Below are positions 28,202 through 37,676 of a stretch of DNA of 64,000 nucleotides, one piece after another. Within the stretch, counting starts at the first letter, position 1. Each line of letters begins with the position of its first letter. A model generated the notes under the pieces. It was not told the origin of the DNA and did no database searches. It saw only the letters and a program-made list of their open reading frames with translations. The translations under genes were made by a program, and so were the position numbers. Source of the stretch: Pseudomonas sp. K2I15 (GTDB lineage Bacteria; Pseudomonadota; Gammaproteobacteria; Pseudomonadales; Pseudomonadaceae); contig NZ_NIXO01000001.1 of the NCBI RefSeq assembly GCF_002204795.1, positions 388,836 through 452,835 on the forward strand, read 5' to 3'.

Positions 28202-29131
28202 ATGGCCGTGCCTCTCCCATCCGTAAAACCCACGCTGCGTTCACGCTTTGCCATGCGCTGGTATTCCTGGCTGTTCCTGGCCGGCGCGATCATCTATGGC
28301 GTGGCCTGGGCGATGCACTGGGACGACCGTGGCTTGCTGTGGGTGGCAGAGCGCTTCGAAACCCCGACCGAGCGCCTGCAAAGCGTCTGGCTGCCGGACT
28401 ACCACGCGGTGATCGACGCCAAGCTGCTGCCCGGCATGGAGAAGGACGAAGCCTCGGACCTGGCCTATAACCCGCAGACCAAAACCCTGTTTTCGGTCAT
28501 GGGCAAGAACCCGTTCCTGGTTGAGCTGACCCTGCAAGGCGACGTGCTGCGCAAGATGCCGCTCAACGGCTGGAACAACCCGGAAGGCGTGACCATGATG
28601 GAAAACGGTCTGATGGCTGTGGTCGATGAGCGCCAGCACAGCCTGACCATCATCAAGGTCGACCCACAGACCCAGCAATTGAACAAGGCTGACTTCCCGT
28701 CCTATGACCTGGGCCCCTCCAAGGACCAGAACAAAGCCTTTGAAGCGGTCACCTGGGACAAGCGCAACCAACAGCTGATCCTCGGCGAAGAGCGCCCACC
28801 GGCCCTGTTCACCTGGAAAAGCGACGGCAGCCAGACCCTCACCGGCGACAAGCAAAAGCTCGCCAACACTGAACTGGACATGCGCAACCTCTCGGCACTG
28901 ACCGTCGACCCACGCACTGGCCATCTGCTGGCGCTGTCGGCCGACTCCCATCTGCTGCTGGAGCTGGACGAAAAAGGCGAGCAGGTCAGCTTCATGACCT
29001 TGCTCGGCGGCTTCAATGGCTTGAAGAACACCATTCCCCGTGCCGAAGGCGTGACTATGGACGAGAACGGCACGCTGTACATGGTCAGCGAGCCGAACCT
29101 GTTCTATCGCTTCGAGAAGCAGGCTCAGTAG
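28202..29131 (+). CDS. SdiA-regulated domain protein, membrane-anchored (first of two)
   Basis: A 309-residue protein. One hydrophobic segment (WYSWLFLAGAIIYGVAWAM) near residue 25 anchors or exports it. The remainder is a beta-propeller-like repeat domain with DLAYNPQTKTLFSVMG, FEAVTWDKRNQQLILGEERP and LSALTVDPRTGHLLALSADS. This family (SdiA-regulated, PF06977 type) has no firm function. GGAAAG precedes the ATG at 28202. It is a clear paralogue of the next gene: both end with a MVSEPNLFY motif. Confidence 0.85.
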   Translation: MAVPLPSVKPTLRSRFAMRWYSWLFLAGAIIYGVAWAMHWDDRGLLWVAERFETPTERLQSVWLPDYHAVIDAKLLPGMEKDEASDLAYNPQTKTLFSVMGKNPFLVELTLQGDVLRKMPLNGWNNPEGVTMMENGLMAVVDERQHSLTIIKVDPQTQQLNKADFPSYDLGPSKDQNKAFEAVTWDKRNQQLILGEERPPALFTWKSDGSQTLTGDKQKLANTELDMRNLSALTVDPRTGHLLALSADSHLLLELDEKGEQVSFMTLLGGFNGLKNTIPRAEGVTMDENGTLYMVSEPNLFYRFEKQAQ

Positions 29132-29249
29132 TTCGATTACGTCAGATTTTTCTCTATCTGCGGCATCCGCCAGACACCCGGGGCGTTTAAGTTTAAATTC
29201 AGGCGACCGTGATATTCATTCGCCAGTTTTCACTTTGAGCCCCGCCCTG

Positions 29250-30164
29250 ATGCGTCGACTTGCCCGCCCCAAACCTGCGTTTTTCATCCTGGTCCTGCTC
29301 GCCCTGGTGGCTTGCGGCGTGGTTGCTCAGCAATTTCGTCTGTTCGAACGTGCGTGGTTCAACTGGCAATCCTGGCGCCATCCTGCTGACGAACGTTCGA
29401 TTGGCCTAGGGGATTACCAGGTGAACCTGGAAGCGCAGGTGATCGATGGCCTCGACGATGATGTCTCGGCCCTGACCTTTGATCCGGTGCGCAACAGCCT
29501 GTTTACCGTCACCAACAAGAATGCCGAGTTGGTCGAGCTGTCCCTGGACGGCAAAATCCTGCGGCGCATTGCGCTGGTGGGCTTTGGTGATGCCGAGGCG
29601 GTGGAGTACATCAGCGACAACACCTACGTCATCAGCGATGAGCACCAGCAGCGGCTGATCAAGGTCCATGTGGATGACGACACCCAATTCCTGGATGCTG
29701 CGGATGCCGAGCAAATGACCCTCGGCGTACACCTGGGTGGCAACAAGGGTTTCGAAGGCCTGGCCTATGACTCGGTGGGCAAGCGCCTGTTTGTGGCCAA
29801 GGAGCGCGATCCGATGCTGATCTACGAGGTCCACGGCTTTCCCCATTTCAAACCGGAAAAAACCTACTCGGTGCACGTGATCAACAACCCCAAGCGCGAT
29901 GCCGGGTTGTTTGTGCGCGACCTGTCGAGCCTGCAATACGATGAGCGCAGCGGCCATTTGCTGGCGCTGTCGGATGAGTCATTCCTGGTGCTGGAACTGG
30001 ATATCGACGGTCGCCCCCTGAGCAGTTTGTCGCTGCTCAAGGGGCGCCATGGCCTGAAGCAGCGAGTGCCTCAGGCCGAAGGGATTGCCATGGACAACGA
30101 CGGCACGTTGTACATGGTCAGTGAGCCCAATCTTTTCTATGTATTCAAAAAAACCAAGTCTTGA
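29250..30164 (+). CDS. SdiA-regulated domain protein, membrane-anchored (second of two)
   Basis: A 304-residue paralogue of the preceding gene. The N-terminal segment FFILVLLALVACGVVAQQF is a signal anchor; it contains ACG, but no convincing lipobox. Propeller segments ALTFDPVRNSLFTVTNKNAE, GFEGLAYDSVGKRLFVAKE and LSSLQYDERSGHLLALSDES align with those of the neighbour. ATG 29250 is favoured over a TTG at 29235. The 118-bp gap between the two leaves room for a separate promoter. Confidence 0.85.
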   Translation: MRRLARPKPAFFILVLLALVACGVVAQQFRLFERAWFNWQSWRHPADERSIGLGDYQVNLEAQVIDGLDDDVSALTFDPVRNSLFTVTNKNAELVELSLDGKILRRIALVGFGDAEAVEYISDNTYVISDEHQQRLIKVHVDDDTQFLDAADAEQMTLGVHLGGNKGFEGLAYDSVGKRLFVAKERDPMLIYEVHGFPHFKPEKTYSVHVINNPKRDAGLFVRDLSSLQYDERSGHLLALSDESFLVLELDIDGRPLSSLSLLKGRHGLKQRVPQAEGIAMDNDGTLYMVSEPNLFYVFKKTKS

Positions 30165-30178
30165 GTCTTGTGCAGAAC

Positions 30179-30197
30179 AAATGTGGGAGCGGGCTTT
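30179..30197. repeat. Solitary half REP
   Basis: AAATGTGGGAGCGGGCTTT occurs alone with no complementary arm nearby; what would be the rest of the pair is replaced by the end of rpiA. It looks like a decayed REP pair. Confidence 0.75.
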
Positions 30198-30200
30198 GCA

Positions 30201-30872
30201 TTATGCCTTGAGGGTTTTCACGCCTTCCGGGGTGCCCAGCAGCAGAACGTCAGCCGGGCGGGCTGCGAACAGGCCGTTAGTGACGACGCCGACGATGGCG
30301 TTGATCTGACGCTCCAGCTCCACCGGGTTGGTGATCTGCATATTGAACACGTCGATGATGATGTTGCCATTGTCGGTCAGCACGCCTTCGCGGTACACCG
30401 GGTCGCCGCCCAGTTTCACCAGCTCGCGGGCCACGTGGCTGCGGGCCATCGGGATCACTTCCACCGGCAGGGGGAAGGCGCCGAGTACCGGCACCAGTTT
30501 GCTGGCGTCGGCGATGCAGATGAAGGTCTTGGCCACGGCCGCAACGATCTTCTCGCGGGTCAGGGCTGCGCCGCCGCCCTTGATCAGGTTCAGGTGCGCG
30601 TCGCTTTCATCGGCACCGTCGACATAGAACTCCAGGTCGCTGACGGTGTTCAGCTCGTACACCGGAATACCGTGGCCCTTGAGCCGTGCAGCGGTGGCTT
30701 CGGAACTGGCGACTGCGCCGTCGAACGCGCCCTTGTGCAAGGCCAGCGCGTCGATAAAGCAGTTGGCGGTGGAGCCGGTGCCGACACCGACGATGCTTTT
30801 ATCGTCGAGTTTAGGAAGGATTAAATCGACGGCGGCCTGGGCCACTGCCTGTTTGAGTTGATCCTGGGTCAT
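30201..30872 (-). CDS. rpiA: Ribose-5-phosphate isomerase A
   Basis: A 223-residue enzyme interconverting ribose-5-phosphate and ribulose-5-phosphate in the pentose phosphate pathway. [16 protein letters not shown] binds phosphate, [20 protein letters not shown] carries the catalytic Asp and acid residues, and [20 protein letters not shown] follows, as in E. coli RpiA. The ATG at 30872 gives the standard length; longer in-frame starts run into the ilvA promoter region. It is divergent from ilvA. Confidence 0.95.
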   Translation of the reverse strand: MTQDQLKQAVAQAAVDLILPKLDDKSIVGVGTGSTANCFIDALALHKGAFDGAVASSEATAARLKGHGIPVYELNTVSDLEFYVDGADESDAHLNLIKGGGAALTREKIVAAVAKTFICIADASKLVPVLGAFPLPVEVIPMARSHVARELVKLGGDPVYREGVLTDNGNIIIDVFNMQITNPVELERQINAIVGVVTNGLFAARPADVLLLGTPEGVKTLKA

Positions 30873-30909
30873 GCGGGCTCCGGAACGGGCGGGGAGTAAA
30901 GAGGGGCGC

Positions 30910-30972
30910 GAGTATAACCCAACAAAACCTCTGTTTTCGTGTGGTCGCCCGGCCAAACGCTGGGTTAGACTC
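30910..30972. promoter_or_regulatory. Matched divergent promoters of rpiA and ilvA
   Basis: TGGGTTATACTC occurs on the minus strand at 30921-30910, and TGGGTTAGACTC on the plus strand at 30961-30972, differing at one position. Each contains an extended -10-like TG-N3-TATACT or TAGACT reading towards its own gene, 37 bases from both start codons. Confidence 0.5.
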
Positions 30973-31008
30973 CTTGGCCCTGCCCAACCCGCCCAGTGAT
31001 GCTTTCCG

Positions 31009-32523
31009 ATGCTTGAACAGTACGTCAAAAAGATCCTCACCTCGCGCGTTTACGACGTTGCCGTAGAAACCCCGCTGCAGACCGCCCGCCAGCTCTCCGA
31101 GCGCCTGGGCAACAAGGTCTGGCTCAAGCGCGAAGACTTGCAGCCGGTGTTCTCGTTCAAGATTCGCGGCGCCTACAACAAGCTGACCCAACTGAGTTTG
31201 GAGGAGCGTGCGCGCGGCGTGGTCACCGCTTCGGCGGGCAACCACGCCCAGGGCCTGGCCCTGGCGGCCAAGGTGCTGGGGGTCAAGGCCACCATCGTGA
31301 TGCCCAAGACCACGCCCGAGATCAAGGTCGAAGGCGTGCGCTCCCGTGGCGGCAAAGTGGTGCTGCACGGGGACTCCTTCCCGGAGGCGCTGGCGTATTC
31401 GCTGAAGCTGGTCGACGAAAAAGGCTACGTCTACATTCACCCCTACGATGATCCGCACACCATTGCCGGGCAGGGCACCGTGGCGATGGAGATTCTGCGC
31501 CAGCACCCGGGGCCGCTGGACGCGATTTTCGTGCCGGTGGGCGGCGGCGGTTTGATCGCCGGTATCGCGGCGTACGTGAAGTACCTGCGGCCTGAGATCA
31601 AGATCATCGGCGTCGAGCCAGACGACTCCAACTGCCTGCAAGCCGCCATGGCGGCGGGCGAGCGCGTGGTATTGCCGACCGTGGGCATCTTCGCCGACGG
31701 CGTGGCGGTGGCGCAGATCGGCCAGCACACCTTCGACATCTGCAAGGATTACGTGGATGAAGTGATCACCGTCAGCACCGATGAAATCTGCGCGGCGATC
31801 AAGGACATCTACGACGACACCCGCTCCATCACAGAACCCGCTGGCGCCCTGGGCGTGGCCGGAATCAAGAAGTACGTCGAGACCCGTGGCATCACCGGGC
31901 AAACCCTGGTGGCGATTGATTCCGGGGCCAACGTCAACTTCGACCGCCTGCGCCATGTGGCCGAGCGCGCCGAGCTGGGTGAAGGCCGCGAAGCCATCAT
32001 CGCCGTGACCATTCCCGAGAAGCCGGGCAGCTTCAAGGCCTTCTGCGAGGCCGTGGGCAAGCGCCAGATCACCGAATTCAACTATCGCTACCACTCCGGC
32101 CGTGAGGCGCACATTTTTGTTGGCGTGCAGACCCACCCGGAAAACGACCCGCGCAGCGCGCTGATCGCCAGCCTCACCAGCCAGGGTTTCCCGGTGCTGG
32201 ACCTGACGGAAAACGAGCTGGCCAAGCTGCACATTCGTCATATGGTCGGTGGCCATGCGGCAAAAGTCAGCGACGAAGTGGTGCTGCGCTTCGAATTCCC
32301 GGAGCGTCCGGGGGCGTTGTTCAACTTTCTTAACAAATTGGGCGGGCGCTGGAACATCTCGATGTTCCACTATCGCAACCACGGCGCAGCCGATGGGCGT
32401 GTGGTGGCGGGCCTGCAAGTGCCGGCGGACGAGCGCCACCTGGTGCCGGCAGCGCTGGAGGCCATTGGCTACCCGTATTGGGATGAAAGTGATAACCCGG
32501 CCTACCAGCTGTTCCTCGGTTGA
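31009..32523 (+). CDS. ilvA: Biosynthetic threonine ammonia-lyase (threonine deaminase)
   Basis: A 504-residue PLP enzyme converting threonine to 2-oxobutanoate for isoleucine synthesis. The cofactor lysine is in [12 protein letters not shown] (near residue 50), [13 protein letters not shown] and the glycine-rich [12 protein letters not shown] loop bind PLP phosphate. Two ACT-like regulatory domains follow from about residue 325 ([19 protein letters not shown] and [19 protein letters not shown]), giving isoleucine/valine allostery. Length matches the E. coli IlvA type rather than short catabolic TdcB. Confidence 0.95.
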   Translation: MLEQYVKKILTSRVYDVAVETPLQTARQLSERLGNKVWLKREDLQPVFSFKIRGAYNKLTQLSLEERARGVVTASAGNHAQGLALAAKVLGVKATIVMPKTTPEIKVEGVRSRGGKVVLHGDSFPEALAYSLKLVDEKGYVYIHPYDDPHTIAGQGTVAMEILRQHPGPLDAIFVPVGGGGLIAGIAAYVKYLRPEIKIIGVEPDDSNCLQAAMAAGERVVLPTVGIFADGVAVAQIGQHTFDICKDYVDEVITVSTDEICAAIKDIYDDTRSITEPAGALGVAGIKKYVETRGITGQTLVAIDSGANVNFDRLRHVAERAELGEGREAIIAVTIPEKPGSFKAFCEAVGKRQITEFNYRYHSGREAHIFVGVQTHPENDPRSALIASLTSQGFPVLDLTENELAKLHIRHMVGGHAAKVSDEVVLRFEFPERPGALFNFLNKLGGRWNISMFHYRNHGAADGRVVAGLQVPADERHLVPAALEAIGYPYWDESDNPAYQLFLG

Positions 32524-32563
32524 GCGACTACGCTGACTGAGCGGCCTTCAAGGAATCGAGAAC

Positions 32564-32977
32564 ATGGAAACGCTGACCACCCTTAAAGTTATCCACGTCG
32601 CGGCCACGGTGTTGCTGCTGCTCAGCGGTGTTGCGCTGGCGGTGCTGGCCTGGCGCAAACGCAGCGCGGGGCCTGCCTATACCGTGCAGCGGCCGTGGGT
32701 GTTTGTGTGGCTGTTGATGGGGATTTGCGTGGTGAGCATGCCGTTCACCGGCTGGTGGCTGGCGCATTTGATCGGCTGGCCGCTGGGGCAAACCTGGATT
32801 TTGGGCTCGAGTGTGATCTACACCGTGGCGGCGCTGAGCTGGTTCTGGCTGGTGGCGCGGCTTAATCGACTGCGGTTGGGCGGGGCGGGGAGTTTGAACT
32901 TCACCGTGGCGCTGGCGGTTGTGAGCCTGGTGGGGTTTGTGGCGATTGCCGGGTTGATGGGGGCCAAACCCGTTTAA
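32564..32977 (+). CDS. DUF2269-like integral membrane protein
   Basis: A 137-residue protein with four predicted membrane helices (VIHVAATVLLLLSGVALAVL, WVFVWLLMGICVVSM, WILGSSVIYTVAALSWFWL and TVALAVVSLVGFVAIAGLM). His and Trp residues near helix ends resemble small cytochrome-b-like membrane families. It starts 40 bp after ilvA and may be read from it, but no metabolic link is evident. Function unknown. Confidence 0.75.
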   Translation: METLTTLKVIHVAATVLLLLSGVALAVLAWRKRSAGPAYTVQRPWVFVWLLMGICVVSMPFTGWWLAHLIGWPLGQTWILGSSVIYTVAALSWFWLVARLNRLRLGGAGSLNFTVALAVVSLVGFVAIAGLMGAKPV

Positions 32978-32998
32978 GGCTTGAAACCGGGTCGCCTT

Positions 32999-33086
32999 CA
33001 TTCGCGAGCAAGCCCGCTCCCACATTCGACTGCATTCCAAAGGTGGAACTCGATCAAATGTGGGAGCGGGCTTGCTCGCGAAAGCT
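32999..33086. repeat. Type-1 REP pair in inverted (tail-to-tail) arrangement
   Basis: Here the right-arm sequence (TTCGCGAGCAAGCCCGCTCC, 33001-33020) comes first and the left-arm sequence (TGTGGGAGCGGGCTTGCTCG, 33060-33079) second, the reverse of most pairs in this window. A stem can still form, but with the ends exchanged. Confidence 0.88.
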
Positions 33087-33089
33087 TTA

Positions 33090-33746
33090 TCAGCCGCGCA
33101 GGCTAATCACCGGCCAGCCACGCTTCTCGGCCTCAGCCCGCAGATTCGGATCCGGATCCACCGCCACCGCATGCGTCACCTGTTCCAGCAACGGCAGGTC
33201 ATTCATCGAATCGCTGTAAAAGTAGCTGTCCTCCAGGTTATACCCGGTCTCTTCCAGCCAACGATTCAAGCGCGTCACCTTGCCCTCGCGAAAGCACGGA
33301 ATATCCGTACTGCGCCCGGTGTAACGGCCACCTTCCATCTCGCATTCCGTCGCAATCAGGGTTTCAACCCCCAGCCGCTCCGCAATCGGGGCCGTCACAA
33401 AGCGGTTGGTCGCGGTGATGATCACCAGCTTGTCGCCCGCCGCGCGGTGCGTGGCCAGCAATTCAACCGCCTGGGGCAGCATGATCGGCTCGATGCAGTC
33501 GCGCATGTAGTCGCGGTGCCATTCATCCAGCTGGGCCATCTCGGTGCGGCCGAGGATTTCCAGGCAGAAGTTCAGGTATTCGGCGTTATCCAGCGTGCCG
33601 GCCAGGTAATCCTGGTAGAACTCGTCGTTGCGGGCCTTGTAGGCCACTGCGTCGAGAATCCCGCGTTCACAGAGGTAATCGCCCCAGGCGTGATCGCTGT
33701 CACCCCCCAAAAGCGTGTTGTCCAAGTCGAATAAAGCCAGGCGCAT
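33090..33746 (-). CDS. HAD-superfamily phosphatase, subfamily IB (SerB/histidinol-phosphatase-like)
   Basis: A 218-residue cytoplasmic phosphatase. Motif I is [14 protein letters not shown] (Asp7 nucleophile, Asp9 acid), motif [13 protein letters not shown] (Thr), motif III a Lys in REGKVTRL, and motif [16 protein letters not shown] helical cap lies between motifs I and II. Substrate unknown: phosphoserine, histidinol phosphate and lipid phosphates are all known for relatives. It is divergent from rppH with about 140 bp between. Confidence 0.85.
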   Translation of the reverse strand: MRLALFDLDNTLLGGDSDHAWGDYLCERGILDAVAYKARNDEFYQDYLAGTLDNAEYLNFCLEILGRTEMAQLDEWHRDYMRDCIEPIMLPQAVELLATHRAAGDKLVIITATNRFVTAPIAERLGVETLIATECEMEGGRYTGRSTDIPCFREGKVTRLNRWLEETGYNLEDSYFYSDSMNDLPLLEQVTHAVAVDPDPNLRAEAEKRGWPVISLRG

Positions 33747-33889
33747 TGCAGTTACTCGCTGAAAAGTCTGTAAAAAGGCGTCCAGAATACGGTCTTTTCA
33801 CAAGAGTGCACATAAGGTAAGCAGCCTCGTTGCCGCTGTATCAATCTTTGTGGAACAATGCGGTGACATGCGTTTGCGAGGTTGTTGCC

Positions 33890-34369
33890 GTGATCGACCC
33901 CGATGGTTTCCGTCCTAATGTCGGGATTATTCTTACGAATGATGCCGGACAGGTGCTATGGGCTCGCCGTATCAACCAAGATGCCTGGCAGTTTCCTCAA
34001 GGCGGGATCAACCCCGACGAAACCCCTGAAGACGCCTTGTACCGCGAGTTGAACGAAGAAGTAGGCCTTGAACGTGAAGATGTGCAAATTCTGGCCTGCA
34101 CCCGAGGCTGGTTGCGCTATCGTTTGCCGCAACGTCTGGTACGTACCCACAGCCAACCGCTGTGCATCGGCCAGAAACAGAAATGGTTTCTCCTGCGCCT
34201 GATCTCCAACGAGCAGCGGGTGCGGATGGATTTGACCGGTAAACCGGAGTTCGATGGCTGGCGCTGGGTCAGTTATTGGTATCCGTTGGGCCAGGTGGTG
34301 ACATTCAAGCGCGAGGTTTATCGTCGCGCTCTTAAAGAGCTTGCCCCGCGCCTTTTAGCGCGCGACTGA
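33890..34369 (+). CDS. rppH: RNA pyrophosphohydrolase
   Basis: A 159-residue Nudix enzyme that converts 5' triphosphate RNA to monophosphate, starting RNase E-dependent decay. The Nudix box runs over residues 38-60 ([17 protein letters not shown] then NEEVGL). The GTG start at 33890, nine bases after GAGG, gives [12 protein letters not shown], the conserved N-terminus; an upstream ATG at 33830 would add 20 atypical residues. It is 22 bp ahead of ptsP, the usual gammaproteobacterial order. Confidence 0.95.
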   Translation: MIDPDGFRPNVGIILTNDAGQVLWARRINQDAWQFPQGGINPDETPEDALYRELNEEVGLEREDVQILACTRGWLRYRLPQRLVRTHSQPLCIGQKQKWFLLRLISNEQRVRMDLTGKPEFDGWRWVSYWYPLGQVVTFKREVYRRALKELAPRLLARD

Positions 34370-34391
34370 CGACGGAGTTCGACCCCGAGCC

Positions 34392-36671
34392 ATGCTCAAT
34401 ACGCTGCGCAAGATCGTCCAGGAAGTTAACTCCGCCAAGGATCTCAAGGCGGCGTTGGGGATTATTGTGTTGCGCGTCAAGGAAGCCATGGGCAGCCAGG
34501 TCTGCTCGGTTTACCTGCTGGACCCCGAGACCAACCGTTTTGTCCTGATGGCCACCGAGGGCTTGAACAAGCGCTCCATCGGCAAGGTCAGCATGGCGCC
34601 CAATGAAGGTCTGGTGGGCCTGGTGGGGACGCGCGAAGAACCCCTGAACCTCGAAAACGCTGCCGATCACCCGCGTTATCGCTACTTTGCCGAAACCGGC
34701 GAAGAGCGCTACGCCTCGTTCCTCGGTGCACCGATCATTCACCACCGCCGCGTTGTCGGCGTGTTGGTCATCCAGCAAAAAGAACGCCGCCAGTTCGACG
34801 AGGGTGAAGAAGCCTTCCTCGTGACCATGAGCGCGCAACTCGCCGGGGTTATCGCCCACGCCGAGGCCACCGGTTCGATTCGCGGCCTGGGGCGCCAGGG
34901 CAAGGGCATCCAGGAAGCCAAGTTCGTCGGCGTGCCGGGTTCGCCTGGCGCGGCCGTCGGTACCGCCGTGGTCATGCTGCCACCCGCCGACCTGGACGTG
35001 GTGCCGGACAAGACCGTCACCGACATCGACGCTGAAATCATCCTGTTCAAGACCGCCCTCGAAGGCGTGCGCAATGACATGCGCACCCTGTCGACCAAGC
35101 TGGCCACCCAGCTGCGGCCTGAAGAACGGGCGTTGTTCGACGTGTACCTGATGATGCTCGACGACGCGTCCCTGGGCAGCGAAGTCAAGGGCGTGATCAA
35201 GACCGGCCAGTGGGCCCAGGGCGCGCTGCGCCAGGTGGTCACCGATCACGTCAACCGTTTTGAATTGATGGACGACGCCTACCTGCGCGAACGCGCCTCG
35301 GACGTGAAAGACCTCGGTCGCCGTCTGCTGGCCTACCTGCAGGAAGAACGCTCGACCACGCTGGTATACCCCGACAACACCATCCTGATCAGTGAAGAAC
35401 TGACCGCCACCATGCTCGGCGAAGTGCCGGAAGGTAAACTGGTGGGCCTGGTCTCGGTATTGGGTTCGGGCAACTCCCACGTCGCGATCCTGGCCCGGGC
35501 CATGGGCATCCCGACGGTGATGGGCCTGGTGGACCTGCCGTATTCCAAGGTCGACGGCATCGAAATGATCGTCGACGGCTACCACGGCGAGGTCTACACC
35601 AACCCCAGCGAAGTGTTGCGCAAGCAATACGCCGAAGTGGTGGAAGAAGAGCGCCAGCTGTCCCAGGGCCTCGACGCCCTGCGCGAACTGCCGTGCGTGA
35701 CCCTTGACGGCCACCGCGTACCGCTGCTGGTCAACACCGGCCTGCTGGCGGACGTGGCACGGGCACAACAGCGTGGCGCCGAAGGTGTAGGGCTGTACCG
35801 CACCGAAGTGCCGTTCATGATCAACCAGCGTTTTCCGAGTGAGAAGGAGCAGCTGGCGATTTATCGCGAGCAACTGTCCGCCTTCCATCCGCTGCCGGTG
35901 ACCATGCGCAGCCTGGACATTGGCGGCGACAAGTCACTGTCGTATTTCCCGATCAAGGAAGACAACCCCTTCCTTGGCTGGCGCGGTATTCGCGTTACCC
36001 TCGACCACCCGGAAATCTTCCTCGTTCAGACCCGCGCGATGCTCAAGGCCAGCGAAGGCCTGAACAACCTGCGCATTCTGCTCCCGATGATCTCCGGCAC
36101 CCACGAGCTGGAAGAAGCCCTGCACCTGATCCACCGGGCCTGGGGCGAAGTGCGCGACGAAGGCGCCGACGTGCCGATGCCGCCGATTGGCGTGATGATC
36201 GAGATTCCGGCCGCGGTGTACCAGGCTAAAGAGCTGGCGCGGCAGGTGGACTTCCTGTCGGTGGGTTCCAACGACCTGACCCAGTACCTGCTGGCCGTGG
36301 ACCGCAACAACCCGCGGGTGGCCGACCTCTACGACTACCTGCACCCGGCGGTGCTGCAAGCGTTGCAGAACGTGGTGCGTGACGCCCATGCCGAAGGCAA
36401 GCAGGTGAGTATCTGTGGCGAGATGGCCGGTGACCCGGCGGCGGCGGTGCTGTTGATGGCGATGGGCTTTGACAGCTTGTCGATGAACGCCACCAACTTG
36501 CCGAAGGTGAAATGGATGCTGCGCCAGATCAACCTGAGCCGGGCCAAGGAACTGCTGGCGGAGTTGATGACCATCGACAACCCGCAAGTTATCCACAGCT
36601 CGTTGCAATTGGCGCTGAAGAACCTTGGGTTGGCGCGGATGATTAATCCGGCGTCTGCAAAAAGCCTCTAA
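34392..36671 (+). CDS. ptsP: Phosphoenolpyruvate-protein phosphotransferase of the nitrogen PTS (EI-Ntr)
   Basis: A 759-residue cytoplasmic EI. An N-terminal GAF domain (MGSQVCSVYLLDPETN, about residues 1-165) senses nitrogen status. The phosphohistidine is in GSGNSHVAILARAMG (near 365), and the PEP-binding TIM barrel contains GLYRTEVPFM, MRSLDIGGDK, GSNDLTQYLLAVDRN and the catalytic Cys of SICGEMAGDP. It phosphorylates NPr, which passes phosphate to EIIA-Ntr (PtsN). It is probably transcribed with rppH. Confidence 0.95.
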   Translation: MLNTLRKIVQEVNSAKDLKAALGIIVLRVKEAMGSQVCSVYLLDPETNRFVLMATEGLNKRSIGKVSMAPNEGLVGLVGTREEPLNLENAADHPRYRYFAETGEERYASFLGAPIIHHRRVVGVLVIQQKERRQFDEGEEAFLVTMSAQLAGVIAHAEATGSIRGLGRQGKGIQEAKFVGVPGSPGAAVGTAVVMLPPADLDVVPDKTVTDIDAEIILFKTALEGVRNDMRTLSTKLATQLRPEERALFDVYLMMLDDASLGSEVKGVIKTGQWAQGALRQVVTDHVNRFELMDDAYLRERASDVKDLGRRLLAYLQEERSTTLVYPDNTILISEELTATMLGEVPEGKLVGLVSVLGSGNSHVAILARAMGIPTVMGLVDLPYSKVDGIEMIVDGYHGEVYTNPSEVLRKQYAEVVEEERQLSQGLDALRELPCVTLDGHRVPLLVNTGLLADVARAQQRGAEGVGLYRTEVPFMINQRFPSEKEQLAIYREQLSAFHPLPVTMRSLDIGGDKSLSYFPIKEDNPFLGWRGIRVTLDHPEIFLVQTRAMLKASEGLNNLRILLPMISGTHELEEALHLIHRAWGEVRDEGADVPMPPIGVMIEIPAAVYQAKELARQVDFLSVGSNDLTQYLLAVDRNNPRVADLYDYLHPAVLQALQNVVRDAHAEGKQVSICGEMAGDPAAAVLLMAMGFDSLSMNATNLPKVKWMLRQINLSRAKELLAELMTIDNPQVIHSSLQLALKNLGLARMINPASAKSL

Positions 36672-36698
36672 ACCGGATTTTAGGGTCTGCCCCCAATC

Positions 36699-36796
36699 AA
36701 AATGTGGGAGCAGGCTTGCTCGCGAAAGCGGCGTGTCAGCCAATACATTAAGTTGACTGATACACCGCCTTCGCGAGCAAGCCCGCTCCCACATTT
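36699..36796. repeat. Type-1 REP inverted pair
   Basis: AAATGTGGGAGCAGGCTTGC and the complement ending CCCGCTCCCACATTT, between the convergent ptsP and NRDE genes. The left arm has one substitution (GCAGG for GCGGG). Confidence 0.9.
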
Positions 36797-36810
36797 GATT
36801 TGTGTGAGGT

Positions 36811-37557
36811 TCAGATTTTGAGTTCAACCTCCCCAAGCCTGCCGCCGTGGGGCCCAAAACTGCGCTCCACGATATGCCGCGTCCCGTCGGCATTCACAAT
36901 CAGCGCTGTACTCGCCCGCGTCCCGTAACTGGGGCTGGCGATAAACACACTCGACAACAAACTCTCCGTCGCCAACCCCACGCCTGTATCCGGCAAGTCG
37001 GCAAACGGCGCTGTCTGCGGGTCGCTCAAGATCCCCAGCAAGGCCTCAGGTTGCGGATCGTCCAGCACTTCAGCCAGTGCCGCCTTGGCCTTCAACAGCT
37101 TCGGCCACGGCGTATCCAGCCCTGCATTGGATAACCCATAAACCCCAGCTTCCAGCCGTGTCGGCGCAGATTCATTGGCGTTGTAATGCCACAACTCATC
37201 CCGCGTACCCACCAGCAGGTTAAACCCGGCATATTCAATCGATCGGCCGTTAACGTCGGCCAAATAGTCGTCAATCGGCAGCGAACCACTGAGAAAGCGC
37301 GCCACCAACTCGCCCCGTGACTTACGCGCTGGCGGCTGGTGCGGGTCGCGAATATTGGTCAGCGCCGCAAAGCGCCTATCCGCCCCAAGCCCCAGCCAGG
37401 TGCCGCCCGCTTCCTGGTCCCTTCCTGCATAAACATCGGGCGCATCCAGCCACTGGGCCAACGGCAGGCTGGGCCGGGCATAAAACTCATCACGGTTGGC
37501 CGCGACGATCAGCGGTTGGGCATGGCCCGGCCGCCAGGCAAAAACAATCAGGCACAT
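36811..37557 (-). CDS. NRDE family protein (TANGO2-like)
   Basis: A 248-residue protein that begins MCLIVFAW with Cys2 in the position of an Ntn-type N-terminal nucleophile, followed by the family signature VAANRDEFYARP. GGTWLGLGADRRFAALTNIR and YAGFNLLVGT are also conserved. Homologues include eukaryotic TANGO2, linked to haem or lipid handling; the bacterial role is not settled. Cytoplasmic; single gene. Confidence 0.85.
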   Translation of the reverse strand: MCLIVFAWRPGHAQPLIVAANRDEFYARPSLPLAQWLDAPDVYAGRDQEAGGTWLGLGADRRFAALTNIRDPHQPPARKSRGELVARFLSGSLPIDDYLADVNGRSIEYAGFNLLVGTRDELWHYNANESAPTRLEAGVYGLSNAGLDTPWPKLLKAKAALAEVLDDPQPEALLGILSDPQTAPFADLPDTGVGLATESLLSSVFIASPSYGTRASTALIVNADGTRHIVERSFGPHGGRLGEVELKI

Positions 37558-37676
37558 CAGGCGATCCCTTTTGTGTTTTTAGCCACTCTACCCACACAAC
37601 CGCCGGCTATCCATCGTTGGAAGTTGGGTCGCGCGCCTTCCATCCGTTAACATGCCGGACTGATTTGGGGGCTCCC

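Noticed and set aside
30811..32439. A 542-codon frame antisense to ilvA
   Set aside because: Composition (His, Gln, Val, Arg rich) is typical of shadow frames in high-GC DNA; ilvA with all its motifs occupies the other strand.
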